The notes beneath the pieces are model-generated. The model saw only the letters and a list, made by a program, of their open reading frames with translations. It searched no databases and was not told the origin of the DNA. Below, piece after piece: positions 43,425 through 53,800 of a DNA stretch of 64,000 bases. Source of the DNA: JBCCCJ01 sp039029315 (lineage in GTDB: Bacteria > Bacteroidota > Bacteroidia > J057); NCBI GenBank assembly GCA_039029315.1, contig JBCCGK010000042.1, forward strand, positions 26,233-90,232, written 5' to 3'. Numbering within the stretch: the stretch's first letter is position 1; the number at the start of each line of letters is the position of its first letter. Made by a program: the position numbers and the translations under genes.

Positions 43425-44536
43425 CCAGCTGATTTTGGAGCAAACATAGATAAATTCTGTAGGACAGATAGCAAGGTACCTGCTTTGAGTTGAGTTTCCT
43501 GCCACTCCTCCATCGGTTTGGAATCAGTGGTAATTCCCCCTCCAATATATAGCGCATATTGCTCATCAAACACTTGCATATTTCGCAGATTGACCCACAA
43601 TCGCGTATTGCCTTTTGGATGAATCACGCCCATATATCCGGCATAATAAGCCCGATCATGTGGCTCCCGATTCACAATAAAATCTATAGCTTCTTGCTGG
43701 GGCAGACCGCTCACTGCCGGGGTAGGATGCAGACGCTCAATCAGGGTTTGGATATTGCCCTCAAATTCGAATTCGAACATGGTCTTAAGGTGCGCCATTT
43801 GACCTGCCAGACTGCTCATCGGACCAGTCATAGACATGATGTTGGCTCCCAGATCCTCCAGCACTTCTGAAATGAAGTCTGCTACCATCGCTTGTTCTTC
43901 TTGCTCCTTGGGTCTCCAGGAAACCTCTGTCATGCCAGGAAGAAGTTTTCTGGTTCCCGCCAAAGCCATGGTTTGATAATACGTCTGCCACCCATTCAGC
44001 AGGGTTTCAGGACTAGCACCAATCCATATCCCTGCATCAGGATGATGAACCAGCGAGACATATGCTGTCTTGTAAGCTCCACATAGCGCATGGAACAATT
44101 GGGACAACAATACCGTTGAGTCACGATCCACGAGTTGGACGCGGGAAATCACAATTTTGTCTGGATCCCGATTGTCTATCTCCTCTATGGTATCTTGTAC
44201 AAGTGCCAAATGCTCGGACCGACTCATAGAATATGGCAATGTATCCCCTAACAGAATGGCCCGATCAGGATGTTGTTCCAGTTCCCACAAATGGTCTCCC
44301 TGAATGCCATCTGCTCGAAGATCCCAATCAGCCCGAATGCGAAGAGGAGGAGAAGCAACTGATCTAACAAATGGCGCAAATACGAATTCGCGATCAGATG
44401 TTTTTTCTTCCTTTGATCCAGAATTGGCATCAAGCTCAACGATGATCTGAGGAAGGGACTCCCCAGGAAGCCGAAATGCAGCAAATGGTTTACCTTTTGC
44501 CAAACACACGTCTATCAACTCATCAAATACCTTCAT
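43421..44536 (-). CDS. menF: Isochorismate synthase
   Basis: A 371-residue chorismate-binding enzyme that isomerises chorismate to isochorismate, the first committed step to menaquinone. Recognisable segments: IGASPETLL, MALAGTRKLLP, RLHPTPAVSGLPQQEA, HDRAYYAGYMGV and YIGGGITTDSKPMEEWQET with the Mg-binding Glu residues. It is shorter than Escherichia MenF, which is normal for the phylum. It heads the operon menF-menD-menC-menE; menA, menB and menH are not in the window. Confidence 0.93.
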   Translation of the reverse strand: MKVFDELIDVCLAKGKPFAAFRLPGESLPQIIVELDANSGSKEEKTSDREFVFAPFVRSVASPPLRIRADWDLRADGIQGDHLWELEQHPDRAILLGDTLPYSMSRSEHLALVQDTIEEIDNRDPDKIVISRVQLVDRDSTVLLSQLFHALCGAYKTAYVSLVHHPDAGIWIGASPETLLNGWQTYYQTMALAGTRKLLPGMTEVSWRPKEQEEQAMVADFISEVLEDLGANIMSMTGPMSSLAGQMAHLKTMFEFEFEGNIQTLIERLHPTPAVSGLPQQEAIDFIVNREPHDRAYYAGYMGVIHPKGNTRLWVNLRNMQVFDEQYALYIGGGITTDSKPMEEWQETQLKAGTLLSVLQNLSMFAPKSAG

Positions 44537-44635
44537 AGTGATTGTTTAATTCCATCTCTCTTATCATCTAACTTTGTTTATCTGGCAAATGTTTCAAATT
44601 CTTTCCAAAAGTTCAATAATATTTGAAAGTTTATG

Positions 44636-45034
44636 TTATTTCAGACTTTTCCAGGGTTCTGATTCATGAACTTCTTCTATTTCATATCCGGCATCTCCAA
44701 TACAAGGCCCCAGGATAGCCATGAACTTTGCGTCCTGATTAGACACATTAAAGGAGGCATGAACCATCCCTGCTGGAATAAAGGCAGAATCTCCCTTCCC
44801 AAGAATTCTGGATTCCTGCTCTACCCATTGCTCTATTTCTCCTTCGATCACATAAATAACTTCTTCCTGGTTCGGGTGATGATGAAAATGATGTCCTCCT
44901 CCCGGTTGAAGGTTCACTTCTACCACAGCCAATTTCCTGGCCTGCGTCAATGATGGATTGCTATGCCATGTGTTGGAGCCCCAGCCGAGCTGCTCAACAG
45001 GGAGATTTTTACCTTGGAGAAAATGACCTTTCAT
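44636..45034 (-). CDS. Cupin-domain protein
   Basis: A 132-residue single-domain cupin. Metal-binding motif 1 is HHFHHHPNQEEVIYVIEGE and motif 2 includes FIPAGMVHASFNVS, giving the usual His-His-Glu-His set. Small cupins of this type include isomerases, dioxygenases and sugar-binding proteins; nothing in the neighbourhood (menF downstream, mutS divergent) points to a substrate. No signal peptide. Confidence 0.85.
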   Translation of the reverse strand: MKGHFLQGKNLPVEQLGWGSNTWHSNPSLTQARKLAVVEVNLQPGGGHHFHHHPNQEEVIYVIEGEIEQWVEQESRILGKGDSAFIPAGMVHASFNVSNQDAKFMAILGPCIGDAGYEIEEVHESEPWKSLK

Positions 45035-45174
45035 AATTTAGAATAGGATAAATGAGAATTTTCCGAAATATACCGAAGCTCTTTGAATCCCGCCACAAAG
45101 GCTCAATTATTTCCTATATTCGCAATTCAATATTTTTTCACCTACTACTACCAACTCCAAACCCCTAACTTCCT

Positions 45175-47820
45175 TTGGCCAGACCCAGAAAAGACGGAAA
45201 AAAAAAGAAAGCAAGTGGCAAGCAGACGCCACTCATGAAGCAATATTTTCAAGTAAAAGCTCAATATCCGGGCTGTATTCTATTGTTTCGAGTAGGGGAC
45301 TTCTATGAAACATTTGGTGAAGATGCCGTAGAAGCTGCAAAGGTGTTGGGTATTGTGCTGACCCATCGCAACAATGGTGGCTCCAACATAGAGTTGGCTG
45401 GTTTTCCGCATCATTCTCTTGATACCTATCTACCCAAACTGGTCCGAGCAGGCAAGCGCGTAGCTGTCTGCGACCAATTGGAAGACCCCAAACAAGCCAA
45501 AGGCATCGTCAAGCGGGGCGTAACAGAGTTGGTGACGCCAGGTGTTACCTTCAATGACAAGGTATTAGAGGTAGACAAGCACAATTATCTGGCAGCTGTT
45601 CATTTTCCCAACCAGAAAGAATGTGGTGCTGCTTTCATCGAGGTATCTACAGGCGACTTTTTCTGTTTTTCTGGCACCAAAAGATATGTGGAGAAAGTGC
45701 TCAGTACCCTCCAGCCATCCGAGGTAGTGGTGTCAAGAAGAGATTTGCGGCAGTTTCAACAAATCTTTGGCGAAAAATTCTATGTCAGTCGGGTGGATGA
45801 ATGGGTGTTTCAGTATGACTATGCCCGCGAAAAACTCCTTCAGCTCCTTGGGACTACCTCCCTGAAAGGCTTCGGGGTGGAACAGGAAGAGGCAGGAACG
45901 GTCGCAGCAGGAGCAATCGTACATTATCTGAGAGAAAGTAAACATGATCGTCTGGGGCATATCACTCGGATTTATTGCTTTGATGACTCCGAATTTGTCT
46001 GGCTGGATCAGTTCACCGTACGAAATCTGGAATTGATTCATCCGCTTCATCCAGATGGCAAACCCCTCGTAGAAGTACTCGACAGAACCCATACGCCAAT
46101 GGGAGCGCGATCACTCAGAAGAGCGATTCTGCTTCCCCTGAAAGACATCAATCAGATTCATAGACGGCTGGATATTGTTGAGACCTATCACAAGTATCCT
46201 CAAGGCCAACACAAGCTGATAGAACAGTTCAAGATGATGGGAGATCTGGAGCGTCTGGCTTCCAAGGTCGCAACAGGAAGATTGTCTCCAAAAGAAGGGG
46301 TGCTGCTGCGAAGATCGCTTGAATTGATTGCCCCCATTCAAGAAACCCTGCGGTCATTTGGGAGCGAAAGTCTGAATAAACGTGCTGGGGAGTTCGAAGA
46401 TCCAGCTCCCGCTCTAGAGGTTCTCCATACCTATCTACTCGAAGAAGTCAGCAGCCAGATCAGTGATGGACATGTGATCCGGGATGGAGTTTCGGATGAA
46501 TTGGATGAATTGCGCCGAATGAAATCAAATGGCAAAGACTTATTGTTGGCCATGCAACAAAGGGAAATTGCCCGAACAGGAATCACATCTCTCAAAATTG
46601 GCTTCAACAAGGTATTCGGCTACTATTTGGAGGTTACAAATGCCCACAAGGACAAGGCACCAATGGAGTGGACGCGGAAGCAGACCCTGACCAATGCGGA
46701 GCGATATATCACCGAAGAGCTGAAGGAATATGAAGAGAAAATCCTCAATGCTGAGGATCGAATCCTGGAAATAGAAGTCCGACTCTACCAGGAGTTTCTC
46801 CAACATATGCAGCACCATCTGCATGTGCTTCAGCACAATGCCCGACTGATTGCCGAACTGGATATGTTGTTGGGCTTTGCACAAGTGGCCAAGTCCCGCA
46901 ACTATTGCAAGCCAACAATTACGACAACAGATGAGCTAGACATCCGACAGGGGAGACATCCAGTGATCGAAACTACCCTGTCCCCTGATAGTCCATATAT
47001 TCCCAATGATGTCATGCTCGACAATGAACACCAACAAATCATCATTGTCACCGGCCCCAATATGGCTGGCAAATCTGCTCTGCTTCGCCAAACAGCTCTG
47101 ATCGTCCTATTAGCCCAAATTGGCTGTTATGTACCTGCCGATACCGCTACCATTGGAATTGTAGACAAAGTCTTCACACGCGTTGGAGCCTCCGACAATA
47201 TCTCAAGCGGGGAATCGACCTTCATGGTAGAAATGAATGAAACCGCACAGATCGCCAATAATGCAACGGACAAAAGTCTGATTCTTCTGGATGAGATTGG
47301 CCGGGGAACCAGCACCTATGATGGGGTATCGATTGCCTGGGCCTTGGTGGAATATCTGCATGAGACTCCCGGCTGCCAAGCCAAAACGCTGTTTGCAACC
47401 CACTATCATGAGCTGAACGAACTGGAAAATCGCCTGCCTCGTGTGCGAAATTACAATGTCTCGGTCAAGGAGATTGATGGGCAGATCTTGTTCCTGCGCA
47501 CCCTCAAGGCTGGCGGAAGTGAGCACAGCTTCGGGATCAATGTAGCGGCTATGGCTGGCATGCCCAAAGTCCTCGTTAAGCGTGCAGAGAATTTGCTGAA
47601 ACACTTCGAGCAGAGCAAAGTCAATGACAAGGCAGCCGCTAAAAAAGTCAAATTCTCTGACAAGAAAACCATCCAACTGAACATGTTTGAGCTGAAGGAT
47701 GCGGACACCTTACAAATCCGAAAAATTCTGTCAGGAGTGGACATTGATCGCATGACTCCGGTAGAAGCTCTGCTAAAACTCCAGGAGATCAAACAAGCGA
47801 TTCTGAAGGCTGAAGAATGA
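45175..47820 (+). CDS. mutS: DNA mismatch repair protein MutS
   Basis: An 881-residue MutS1. The mismatch-recognition Phe-x-Glu is Phe43-Tyr44-Glu45 in GDFYETF, after a lysine-rich N-terminal extension. The connector, lever and clamp domains follow, then the ATPase with Walker A TGPNMAGKS starting near residue 626, Walker B SLILLDEIGRGTST and the C-terminal THYHEL. The start is a TTG at 45175, since stops lie just upstream; ATG 45235 is possible but cuts close to the recognition motif. MutL is not adjacent. Confidence 0.95.
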   Translation: MARPRKDGKKKKASGKQTPLMKQYFQVKAQYPGCILLFRVGDFYETFGEDAVEAAKVLGIVLTHRNNGGSNIELAGFPHHSLDTYLPKLVRAGKRVAVCDQLEDPKQAKGIVKRGVTELVTPGVTFNDKVLEVDKHNYLAAVHFPNQKECGAAFIEVSTGDFFCFSGTKRYVEKVLSTLQPSEVVVSRRDLRQFQQIFGEKFYVSRVDEWVFQYDYAREKLLQLLGTTSLKGFGVEQEEAGTVAAGAIVHYLRESKHDRLGHITRIYCFDDSEFVWLDQFTVRNLELIHPLHPDGKPLVEVLDRTHTPMGARSLRRAILLPLKDINQIHRRLDIVETYHKYPQGQHKLIEQFKMMGDLERLASKVATGRLSPKEGVLLRRSLELIAPIQETLRSFGSESLNKRAGEFEDPAPALEVLHTYLLEEVSSQISDGHVIRDGVSDELDELRRMKSNGKDLLLAMQQREIARTGITSLKIGFNKVFGYYLEVTNAHKDKAPMEWTRKQTLTNAERYITEELKEYEEKILNAEDRILEIEVRLYQEFLQHMQHHLHVLQHNARLIAELDMLLGFAQVAKSRNYCKPTITTTDELDIRQGRHPVIETTLSPDSPYIPNDVMLDNEHQQIIIVTGPNMAGKSALLRQTALIVLLAQIGCYVPADTATIGIVDKVFTRVGASDNISSGESTFMVEMNETAQIANNATDKSLILLDEIGRGTSTYDGVSIAWALVEYLHETPGCQAKTLFATHYHELNELENRLPRVRNYNVSVKEIDGQILFLRTLKAGGSEHSFGINVAAMAGMPKVLVKRAENLLKHFEQSKVNDKAAAKKVKFSDKKTIQLNMFELKDADTLQIRKILSGVDIDRMTPVEALLKLQEIKQAILKAEE

Positions 47821-47862
47821 GGAATTGTCTTTCAGACGATAATTATTCTAAGGCGACAATCT

Positions 47863-47870
47863 TATCTTTG
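47863..47870 (+). promoter_or_regulatory. Candidate Bacteroidota -7 box upstream of trxA
   Basis: TATCTTTG fits TAnnTTTG and lies about 83 bases before the thioredoxin start. The -33 element is not obvious, so this is tentative. Confidence 0.4.
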
Positions 47871-47952
47871 TATCAATTGCTTTCCATCCAAAATCGAGTA
47901 TTTTTGTGGAGAGGCGTAAACAACCAGTTTTTTTTATACCAATTATAGTAAG

Positions 47953-48282
47953 ATGGCAAAACCAATAGAAATTACAGATGCAAACTTCCAGGAGGTTGTT
48001 CTTGATTCAGACAAGCCCGTCCTGGTAGATTTTTGGGCTGAGTGGTGTGGACCTTGTAAGGCAATCGCTCCCATGATCAAAGAATTGGCGGTTGAATTGG
48101 ACGGACAAGTTGTGGTTGGAAAAGTGGATGTCGACAGCAACCGTGACATTTCTGTCAAGTACAAGATCAGCAGTATCCCTACTTTGCTGGTATTCAAAGG
48201 AGGAGAAGTGGTAGACAAGCATATTGGTGCCATGATCCCAAAAACGAAGCTTGCAGGTAAGGCAATTGCCCACATATCTTAA
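47953..48282 (+). CDS. trxA: Thioredoxin
   Basis: A 109-residue cytosolic thioredoxin with the redox motif WCGPC (Cys32, Cys35), the buried Asp in LVDFWAEW, the cis-proline in SSIPTLLVFKGG and the usual length. It reduces protein disulfides with electrons from thioredoxin reductase. Monocistronic: preceded by a candidate promoter and followed by a strong hairpin terminator. Confidence 0.96.
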   Translation: MAKPIEITDANFQEVVLDSDKPVLVDFWAEWCGPCKAIAPMIKELAVELDGQVVVGKVDVDSNRDISVKYKISSIPTLLVFKGGEVVDKHIGAMIPKTKLAGKAIAHIS

Positions 48283-48318
48283 GCTTGATTTGCTGTGAGG
48301 ACCCTATTCCTCATACCT

Positions 48319-48358
48319 TCAGGGAGCTTTCTTGCTAGAAGGCTCCCTGATTATTTTG
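48319..48358 (+). terminator. Rho-independent terminator of trxA
   Basis: TCAGGGAGCTTTC pairs with GAAGGCTCCCTGA (48319-48350) around a six-base loop with one G-T wobble, followed by TTATTTTG. It lies 37 bases after the thioredoxin stop. Confidence 0.8.
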
Positions 48359-48452
48359 GGTAGGAGAAAAAAATGTTACCACTCCAATTTGATGAGCTTC
48401 TCTCCTTTTCTTAATTTCGTGCTTTCATCTAGCAAAACAATCCATTTTTCAC

Positions 48453-49016
48453 ATGAACATCCCTGAAATTCTTACTCGGCTAAAAGAAGGCAATGAGCGA
48501 TTTGTTGCCGACAAATTAGATGGCAAACTCCAGGATACGGTCAGAAGACATAACTTGACAGGTGGCCAACAGCCATTCGCAATCGTTCTGAGTTGTGCAG
48601 ACAGTCGCGTGGTGCCAGAATTGGCTTTCGATGTGGGATTGGGCGAAATCTTTACTGTACGTGTTGCAGGAAATGTTGCAAACACTTCCTCGATTGCCAG
48701 TATTGAATATGCCGTGGCCCATCTCCATACCAAAGTCATTGTCGTCCTGGGACATGAGAGTTGTGGTGCAGTTACCGCTGCCGTCAATGGTGGTGACAAT
48801 GGCTACAATCTCAATCACCTCCTCTCTCACATCACACCAGCCGTTACGCAAGCTTCTGGTGCTCCAGTGAATGATGTTGTGAAAACGAATGCCAAACTGA
48901 CGGTAGGCGACCTCCAGTCCCGTTCATCTATCATTGCAGATGCGGTAACAGCTGGTAATCTGAGCGTTATTCCTGCTTATTATCATTTGGATAGCGGAGC
49001 TATTGACTTTTTGTAG
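48453..49016 (+). CDS. Beta-class carbonic anhydrase
   Basis: A 187-residue zinc enzyme interconverting CO2 and bicarbonate. Zinc ligands are Cys48 in LSCADSRV, His101 and Cys104 in GHESCGAV; Asp50 and Arg52 form the catalytic dyad. Length and motif spacing fit beta-class enzymes. No signal peptide, so cytosolic, supplying bicarbonate for carboxylations. Monocistronic and followed by a strong terminator. Confidence 0.94.
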   Translation: MNIPEILTRLKEGNERFVADKLDGKLQDTVRRHNLTGGQQPFAIVLSCADSRVVPELAFDVGLGEIFTVRVAGNVANTSSIASIEYAVAHLHTKVIVVLGHESCGAVTAAVNGGDNGYNLNHLLSHITPAVTQASGAPVNDVVKTNAKLTVGDLQSRSSIIADAVTAGNLSVIPAYYHLDSGAIDFL

Positions 49017-49064
49017 GAAAAAGGAATCCATCCGCAACACAAGAAGTTGCCTCCCAAAAATTAC

Positions 49065-49103
49065 AAGCTATAGCTGTCCATGCGTGACCGCTATAGCTTT
49101 TTT
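49065..49103 (+). terminator. Rho-independent terminator after carbonic anhydrase gene
   Basis: AAGCTATAGC at 49065-49074 pairs perfectly with GCTATAGCTT at 49090-49099 over a 15-base loop, followed by a run of T to 49103. It lies 49 bases after the stop. Confidence 0.85.
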
Positions 49104-49270
49104 GTTTGATAGAATCCTTCTGGGCCGAGATGCCTGGGCTGAAGTATTAGGCAGTAAAAAATCACCATTTTTACCTAAATTTCTCTCCAGGCAATCTTCC
49201 CCAGCCCGGTCTCATCCCTCTCCATCGCCAACTATATCCCCTTTTACCAATACCAAAATACCTCATCCTC

Positions 49271-49612
49271 ATGTCTAGCCAACGCTATTGCCTCGCCCTG
49301 GATTTGAAAGACGATCCACAGCTCATCGAACAATACAAACAATATCACGCTCCTGGACAAGTATGGCCAGAAGTGCTCAATAGCATCTCTGAATCAGGGA
49401 TTCAACAGATGGAAATCTATCATGTAGGCAATCGCCTCTTCATGATCATGGAGGTGGATGAAAGCTTCAGTTTTGAGCGAAAATCGAAGATGGATACAGC
49501 CAATCCCAAAGTTCAGGCCTGGGAAGAATTGATGTGGAAGTTCCAGCAAGCCTTGCCCTGGGCCAAAGAAGGAGAGAAGTGGATCTTAATGGAGAAGATT
49601 TTTGAGGTGTGA
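49271..49612 (+). CDS. L-rhamnose/L-fucose mutarotase-family protein
   Basis: A 113-residue protein of the RhaM/DUF718 family, ferredoxin-like aldose mutarotases that interconvert alpha and beta forms of L-rhamnose or L-fucose. Family features: YCLALDLKDDPQLIEQYKQYH with the conserved Tyr/His pair, VWPEVLNSISESGIQQMEIY, and paired Trp residues near the C-terminus (KFQQALPWAKEGEKW). No other rhamnose or fucose genes are nearby; the sulfotransferase and sulfatase downstream hint at sulfated sugar metabolism, which is only a suggestion. Confidence 0.88.
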   Translation: MSSQRYCLALDLKDDPQLIEQYKQYHAPGQVWPEVLNSISESGIQQMEIYHVGNRLFMIMEVDESFSFERKSKMDTANPKVQAWEELMWKFQQALPWAKEGEKWILMEKIFEV

Positions 49613-49777
49613 TCCAGTGGCAACTCCCTCATTTTGGCCAGACATCTGCTGTGTCCTGTGATTCGTCTACTGTAGATTATTCGTCAATGCACTGAGAGAT
49701 CAGACAATTCAGGGATCTCCGCCATCATTTGGGGCAGTTTGGCGTATACAGAAGGATACCCTAAAAAAAGCCTGAAT

Positions 49778-50533
49778 ATGGATTGGACCAAACGCTGGGA
49801 TGAATTTCGTCAAGGCGCAGCTGACTGCCTGAATCATTTGCAGCCAGATGAGCTGGACTATGCAAGTAATATTTCTCTCCAACACAGATATATCTATGTA
49901 GAGACGGCTAAGGTCGGTTGCTCAACGATCAAAAAGCTCCTGATCAAAGCTGAATATGGAGATCTGGTTGATGCAAAGGCTGCCGATCATGTACACTTCC
50001 GAGACTTCTCCCCCCTGCTCAATGCGAAGCAAGTAGGCGACTTCCGGGAATTTGTTCATCGAGAAGACATTTTTAGCTTCTGTTTTGTTCGGAATCCCTA
50101 TTCCCGCCTCCTTTCTGCCTATCTGGACAAGATCGCCAAACAAAAACCCGAACATCAGGAGTTGATGATCCAACTTGGTTATGGTCCTTTTTCGGAAAAA
50201 ATCCTGTCCTTTGAGGAATTCGTGAATGCTGTCATTGATCAGCCAGTTTTGACCATGAATACCCATTGGCGGACCCAATATTATGCGACGTTTCAGCATG
50301 GAATCACCTATGACTTCATTGGGCGATTTGAGTCTTTTGAGCAAGACCTCCGCATCGCTATGGATCGAATCGGCATCGACATGGACACCTACTATCAAGT
50401 CCAGGCCGGACATGCAACCCATGCAAGTCAGAAATTGGACGCCTATTACACCCCAGATCTTGCAGAGAAAGTGTATCGAAAATACCTGATTGATTTTGAG
50501 CACTTCAGTTATCCCAAAGAACTTCCAGGATAA
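49778..50533 (+). CDS. Sulfotransferase family 2 protein
   Basis: A 251-residue PAPS-dependent sulfotransferase of the carbohydrate (HNK-1/chondroitin-like) type. The 5'-phosphosulfate-binding loop is TAKVGCSTIKKLL and the 3'-phosphate-binding segment is FVRNPYSRLLSAYLDK. No membrane anchor, so cytosolic. Start at ATG 49778; an upstream TTG at 49739 would add 13 residues. Before the island insertion its stop lay only ~55 bases from the stop of the convergent sulfatase gene. Acceptor unknown; capsule or lipid sulfation is possible. Confidence 0.85.
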   Translation: MDWTKRWDEFRQGAADCLNHLQPDELDYASNISLQHRYIYVETAKVGCSTIKKLLIKAEYGDLVDAKAADHVHFRDFSPLLNAKQVGDFREFVHREDIFSFCFVRNPYSRLLSAYLDKIAKQKPEHQELMIQLGYGPFSEKILSFEEFVNAVIDQPVLTMNTHWRTQYYATFQHGITYDFIGRFESFEQDLRIAMDRIGIDMDTYYQVQAGHATHASQKLDAYYTPDLAEKVYRKYLIDFEHFSYPKELPG

Positions 50534-50552
50534 GGCTGTACAACAAACAGCC
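50533..50552. terminator. Short hairpin after sulfotransferase gene
   Basis: GGCTGT and ACAGCC form a 6-bp stem with a short loop immediately after the stop codon. There is no T tract, so terminator function is uncertain. Confidence 0.3.
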
Positions 50553-50588
50553 AATGCTTGACGGATTTGTGGGATGTGTCTGAAGGTG

Positions 50589-50729
50589 TCAATTGGCCGA
50601 ATTTCCAAACTCCCCCTCCCGATACACCCGCATCTCGGACGGATTGGTGTATTTGGGGTCTCGGTTCTCCATTAAGGCCTGATGGATTTCGTAGGTCACC
50701 TCATTCCAGACCTCGACTTCGACTTCGAG
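50589..50729 (-). pseudogene. Displaced 3' end of the sulfatase gene (direct repeat, left copy)
   Basis: Minus-strand remnant encoding about 45 C-terminal codons of the sulfatase, still in frame to a TGA at 50589-50591. Bases 50605-50722 match 56275-56392 with three mismatches (118 bp), after which one extra GACTTC unit is present and homology ends at 50729. The last residues differ from the intact gene (GEFGNSAN here, GEFGQN there). This is the left boundary of the AT-rich cassette. Confidence 0.85.
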
Positions 50730-50802
50730 TAAAGAACATAATAAATAAGGAGTATTTCGTATATTAAGGCTGATTTAGGTCAAAAAAATTAGATAAACAA
50801 TC

Positions 50803-53800
50803 TTGGCAATTATTAATCAAGTAGAAAAGGCGATTAAAGAAATCGATCCTGCCATGTTTGGGAAATTATGTACTGGGTATTTCCGTGCTCAGGGGTACAT
50901 GGTTACTGATGATGGGGATGCAAAAGGAATTTCAAAGACAAGAAAGGGGAATCCTGATGCTTATATTGCCTTGTCTGCTGGTGAATACTATTTCCTACAA
51001 TTTACGACTGTACAGGAGAAAAGAAAGTTATATAAAAAACTAAAAAAAGATGTAATAGATTCATTCAAAAAGATAGACACTATACACGCAAATTCGTCGT
51101 CAAATTCAAGAGTTAGCAAAATCTTTCTTTGTTATAATGAGACAATCTCAATTGAATATCGGGAAAAACTCCTAACTATAGCAAAAGAATATTCATCAAT
51201 TATTTATTTAGAATTCGTTGATATAGATAAACTGTCAATTGACCTGATAAGAGATTTTCCCGATATTGTATGGTACTATCTAGGAATCCAAGTAGACTCA
51301 TTACAGATTTTTTCTCTTCATGGATTCCAAACAAAGTTTGATAATCATAAAATAAAGATCCCCCATTCATATGATTTATTTGGGAGAGAGGATGAACTTG
51401 AAAAGGCTTACTCTGACCTTGAAGAGAATGACTTGATTGTATTGACGGGAAAAGCAGGAGTAGGCAAAACCAGACTAGCCCTTGAAATAGGGAGGAAATA
51501 CTGTTCCGAAAATCCTGACGTTCAATTCAGGATCATTGATTTCAAAGGGCGTGATCGATTCTTTGATGATTTGCATTCACATTTGCATCGGAATCAGTCT
51601 TATGTGGTTTTAGTTGATGATGCAAATCGCTTACTGCAAAGTCCAACACAAGTTAATCACTTAGAGGAAACTTTGGAGTTAGCATTTTCTGAGGCTAGAG
51701 AGAAAATCAAACTTATATACACTGTTCGAGACTTCAAACGAGAAGAAATCGTTGAAAGCATCGATCCAAGAGTGAAAAAAGAGTTCGTCCACCTTTCACC
51801 CGTAAATTCAGGCCATATTCATGATTTTTTAAAAAAAACATTTGATTTTCTTCCCGACATATCTTTAAAGATAACCCAATTGAGTCAAGGGAACTTTCGA
51901 CTGGCAGTAATGGCTGCGTTGAGAGCAGAAGAGACAAATCAACTTAAGTCCATTAAGCAAGTCATTGATTTGTATGAAGCTTTCTATATTGACCACTCAA
52001 AGCAATTGTCAAATTTTTCCTTCAAAATACTAGGTCTTTTAGCATTTTTCCAAATATGGAATTTTAAGAAAGAATCTAACCTGATTGATATACTGAAGCA
52101 TTTTGATTTAGATACGGATTTAGTTGAGGTAAAAAGTGAGCTCTCTCGGTTATCTTATCATGAATTTGTACAAATATATAGCAAGCAGTATGTAAAGATT
52201 GAGGATGAAGTTTTTGCGACTTATGTTATTTATCGAGCTTTTGTCAAAGATGGCTTATTATCTCTTTCATCCCTTTTGTCTTATAAACCTGATGACGATG
52301 ATCAGGCTAAACTCCTTAAATCTGCGATAATTCCTCTTTTCAATCAATTTGATTTTGAGTTTAATAAATCAATATTTATTGAGCCTGTCCGTAATCGTTG
52401 GAAAGTAGTTAAACAATCTAAGCAATCATCTTTCAGGTTTTTAGAACTATTCTGGTTTCTCCTTCCAGATGAAACACTTGAATATGTTTATGAAGAGATT
52501 GAATCACTCCCCATAGACAATAATCAATTAGAAGCAATTCGTTTTGATAAAATTAAACAAGAGGAAAATCCCTACCTTCCAACCAAGAATCGAACTTTAA
52601 AGATTCTTTTTGACTTTTGTCGAAGCCTAAATGAACAATTTGAGACTGGTTTAGAGATGATGTTTCTATACCTAAGTAGAGACAAGAACATCTTATCTGA
52701 ACTGATCACTTATTTTCGATATTATTTTGCTTACAACTATGAGGATTGCTTCAGGATTGACTACCTAAGACAAAGGAAACTTGTTCGATTTTTTTTAAAT
52801 CAAATTCAACAATCAACTCCTACAGAAACCATTTTACATGAGCGGGTCTTTTTGGGTTTGATTCCAAAATTATGGGAACTCTCTTTTGAAAAGAGGTCTC
52901 ATTTAGGCAAAGGGATGTATTTCCAACAAGGAAAAACAGCCATCAGTGATTCCTTCATAAAGCTCCGCAAAAGTCTCTGGGATTTTCTCTTTAAGTACTA
53001 TCAGAATAATCCAGATGAAACACTTACTGTCATACGGGAATATCACCCTACTTGGAATAGTGATCAAGAAAAAAAAATAATTGCCGAAGAATTATCCCAG
53101 CTCCTTACATTCTTGTTTGGGAAATTAGAGACTGATGATTTATCAGAAGAGTTATTTTTTTGGATAGATTCTTTGATAAAGATAGCTACTAGATTAGAAG
53201 ATGCTTTTGATAAATCTTTATTAAAGAGATTCCAGAATTCCTTACAATCGAAAGAGAATTTGAAGATTTATCATTTATTCAAAGCAAATTTAGCCAGAGA
53301 AGGATTTAAAAAAATTGATGATATTCTTGAAGAGCGCCGAATTAGAATAAGAGAATATTTTAAATCAGCAGATGGGAGAGATTATGAACGATTTTTGCAA
53401 GCTCTGCAAGAAATAAGTGTAGCTAAAGGGAATAATAGCTGGGTCAATATTGATTTAATCAATGGTGTTTTTGTAGAGCTCCTAGATAAAAACCGCTCCT
53501 TAGGGGTTGAGAAAATCAAGAGGATCATTTCAAGTCCATTGATTGGGTTTATTTCATCTGGTCAGATCATCGACAAACTGTTTGAGGTTGGTTATTCCTC
53601 CCAAACAATTTATGAATTGTTGGATTCACAGTTGTTCTCAAGAAAAACAAATTGGAGATTAACTTTCTTCTATCAGCTTCCAGAATCAAATATCTCTAAT
53701 AAATTCCTGGATTCTATTAAGCGTACAATTGCGGAAACTCAAAAATTAAGTCTATTCATTAGGCTCCATGAATTTGAGAAGTATGAAAGATTTTCTTATG

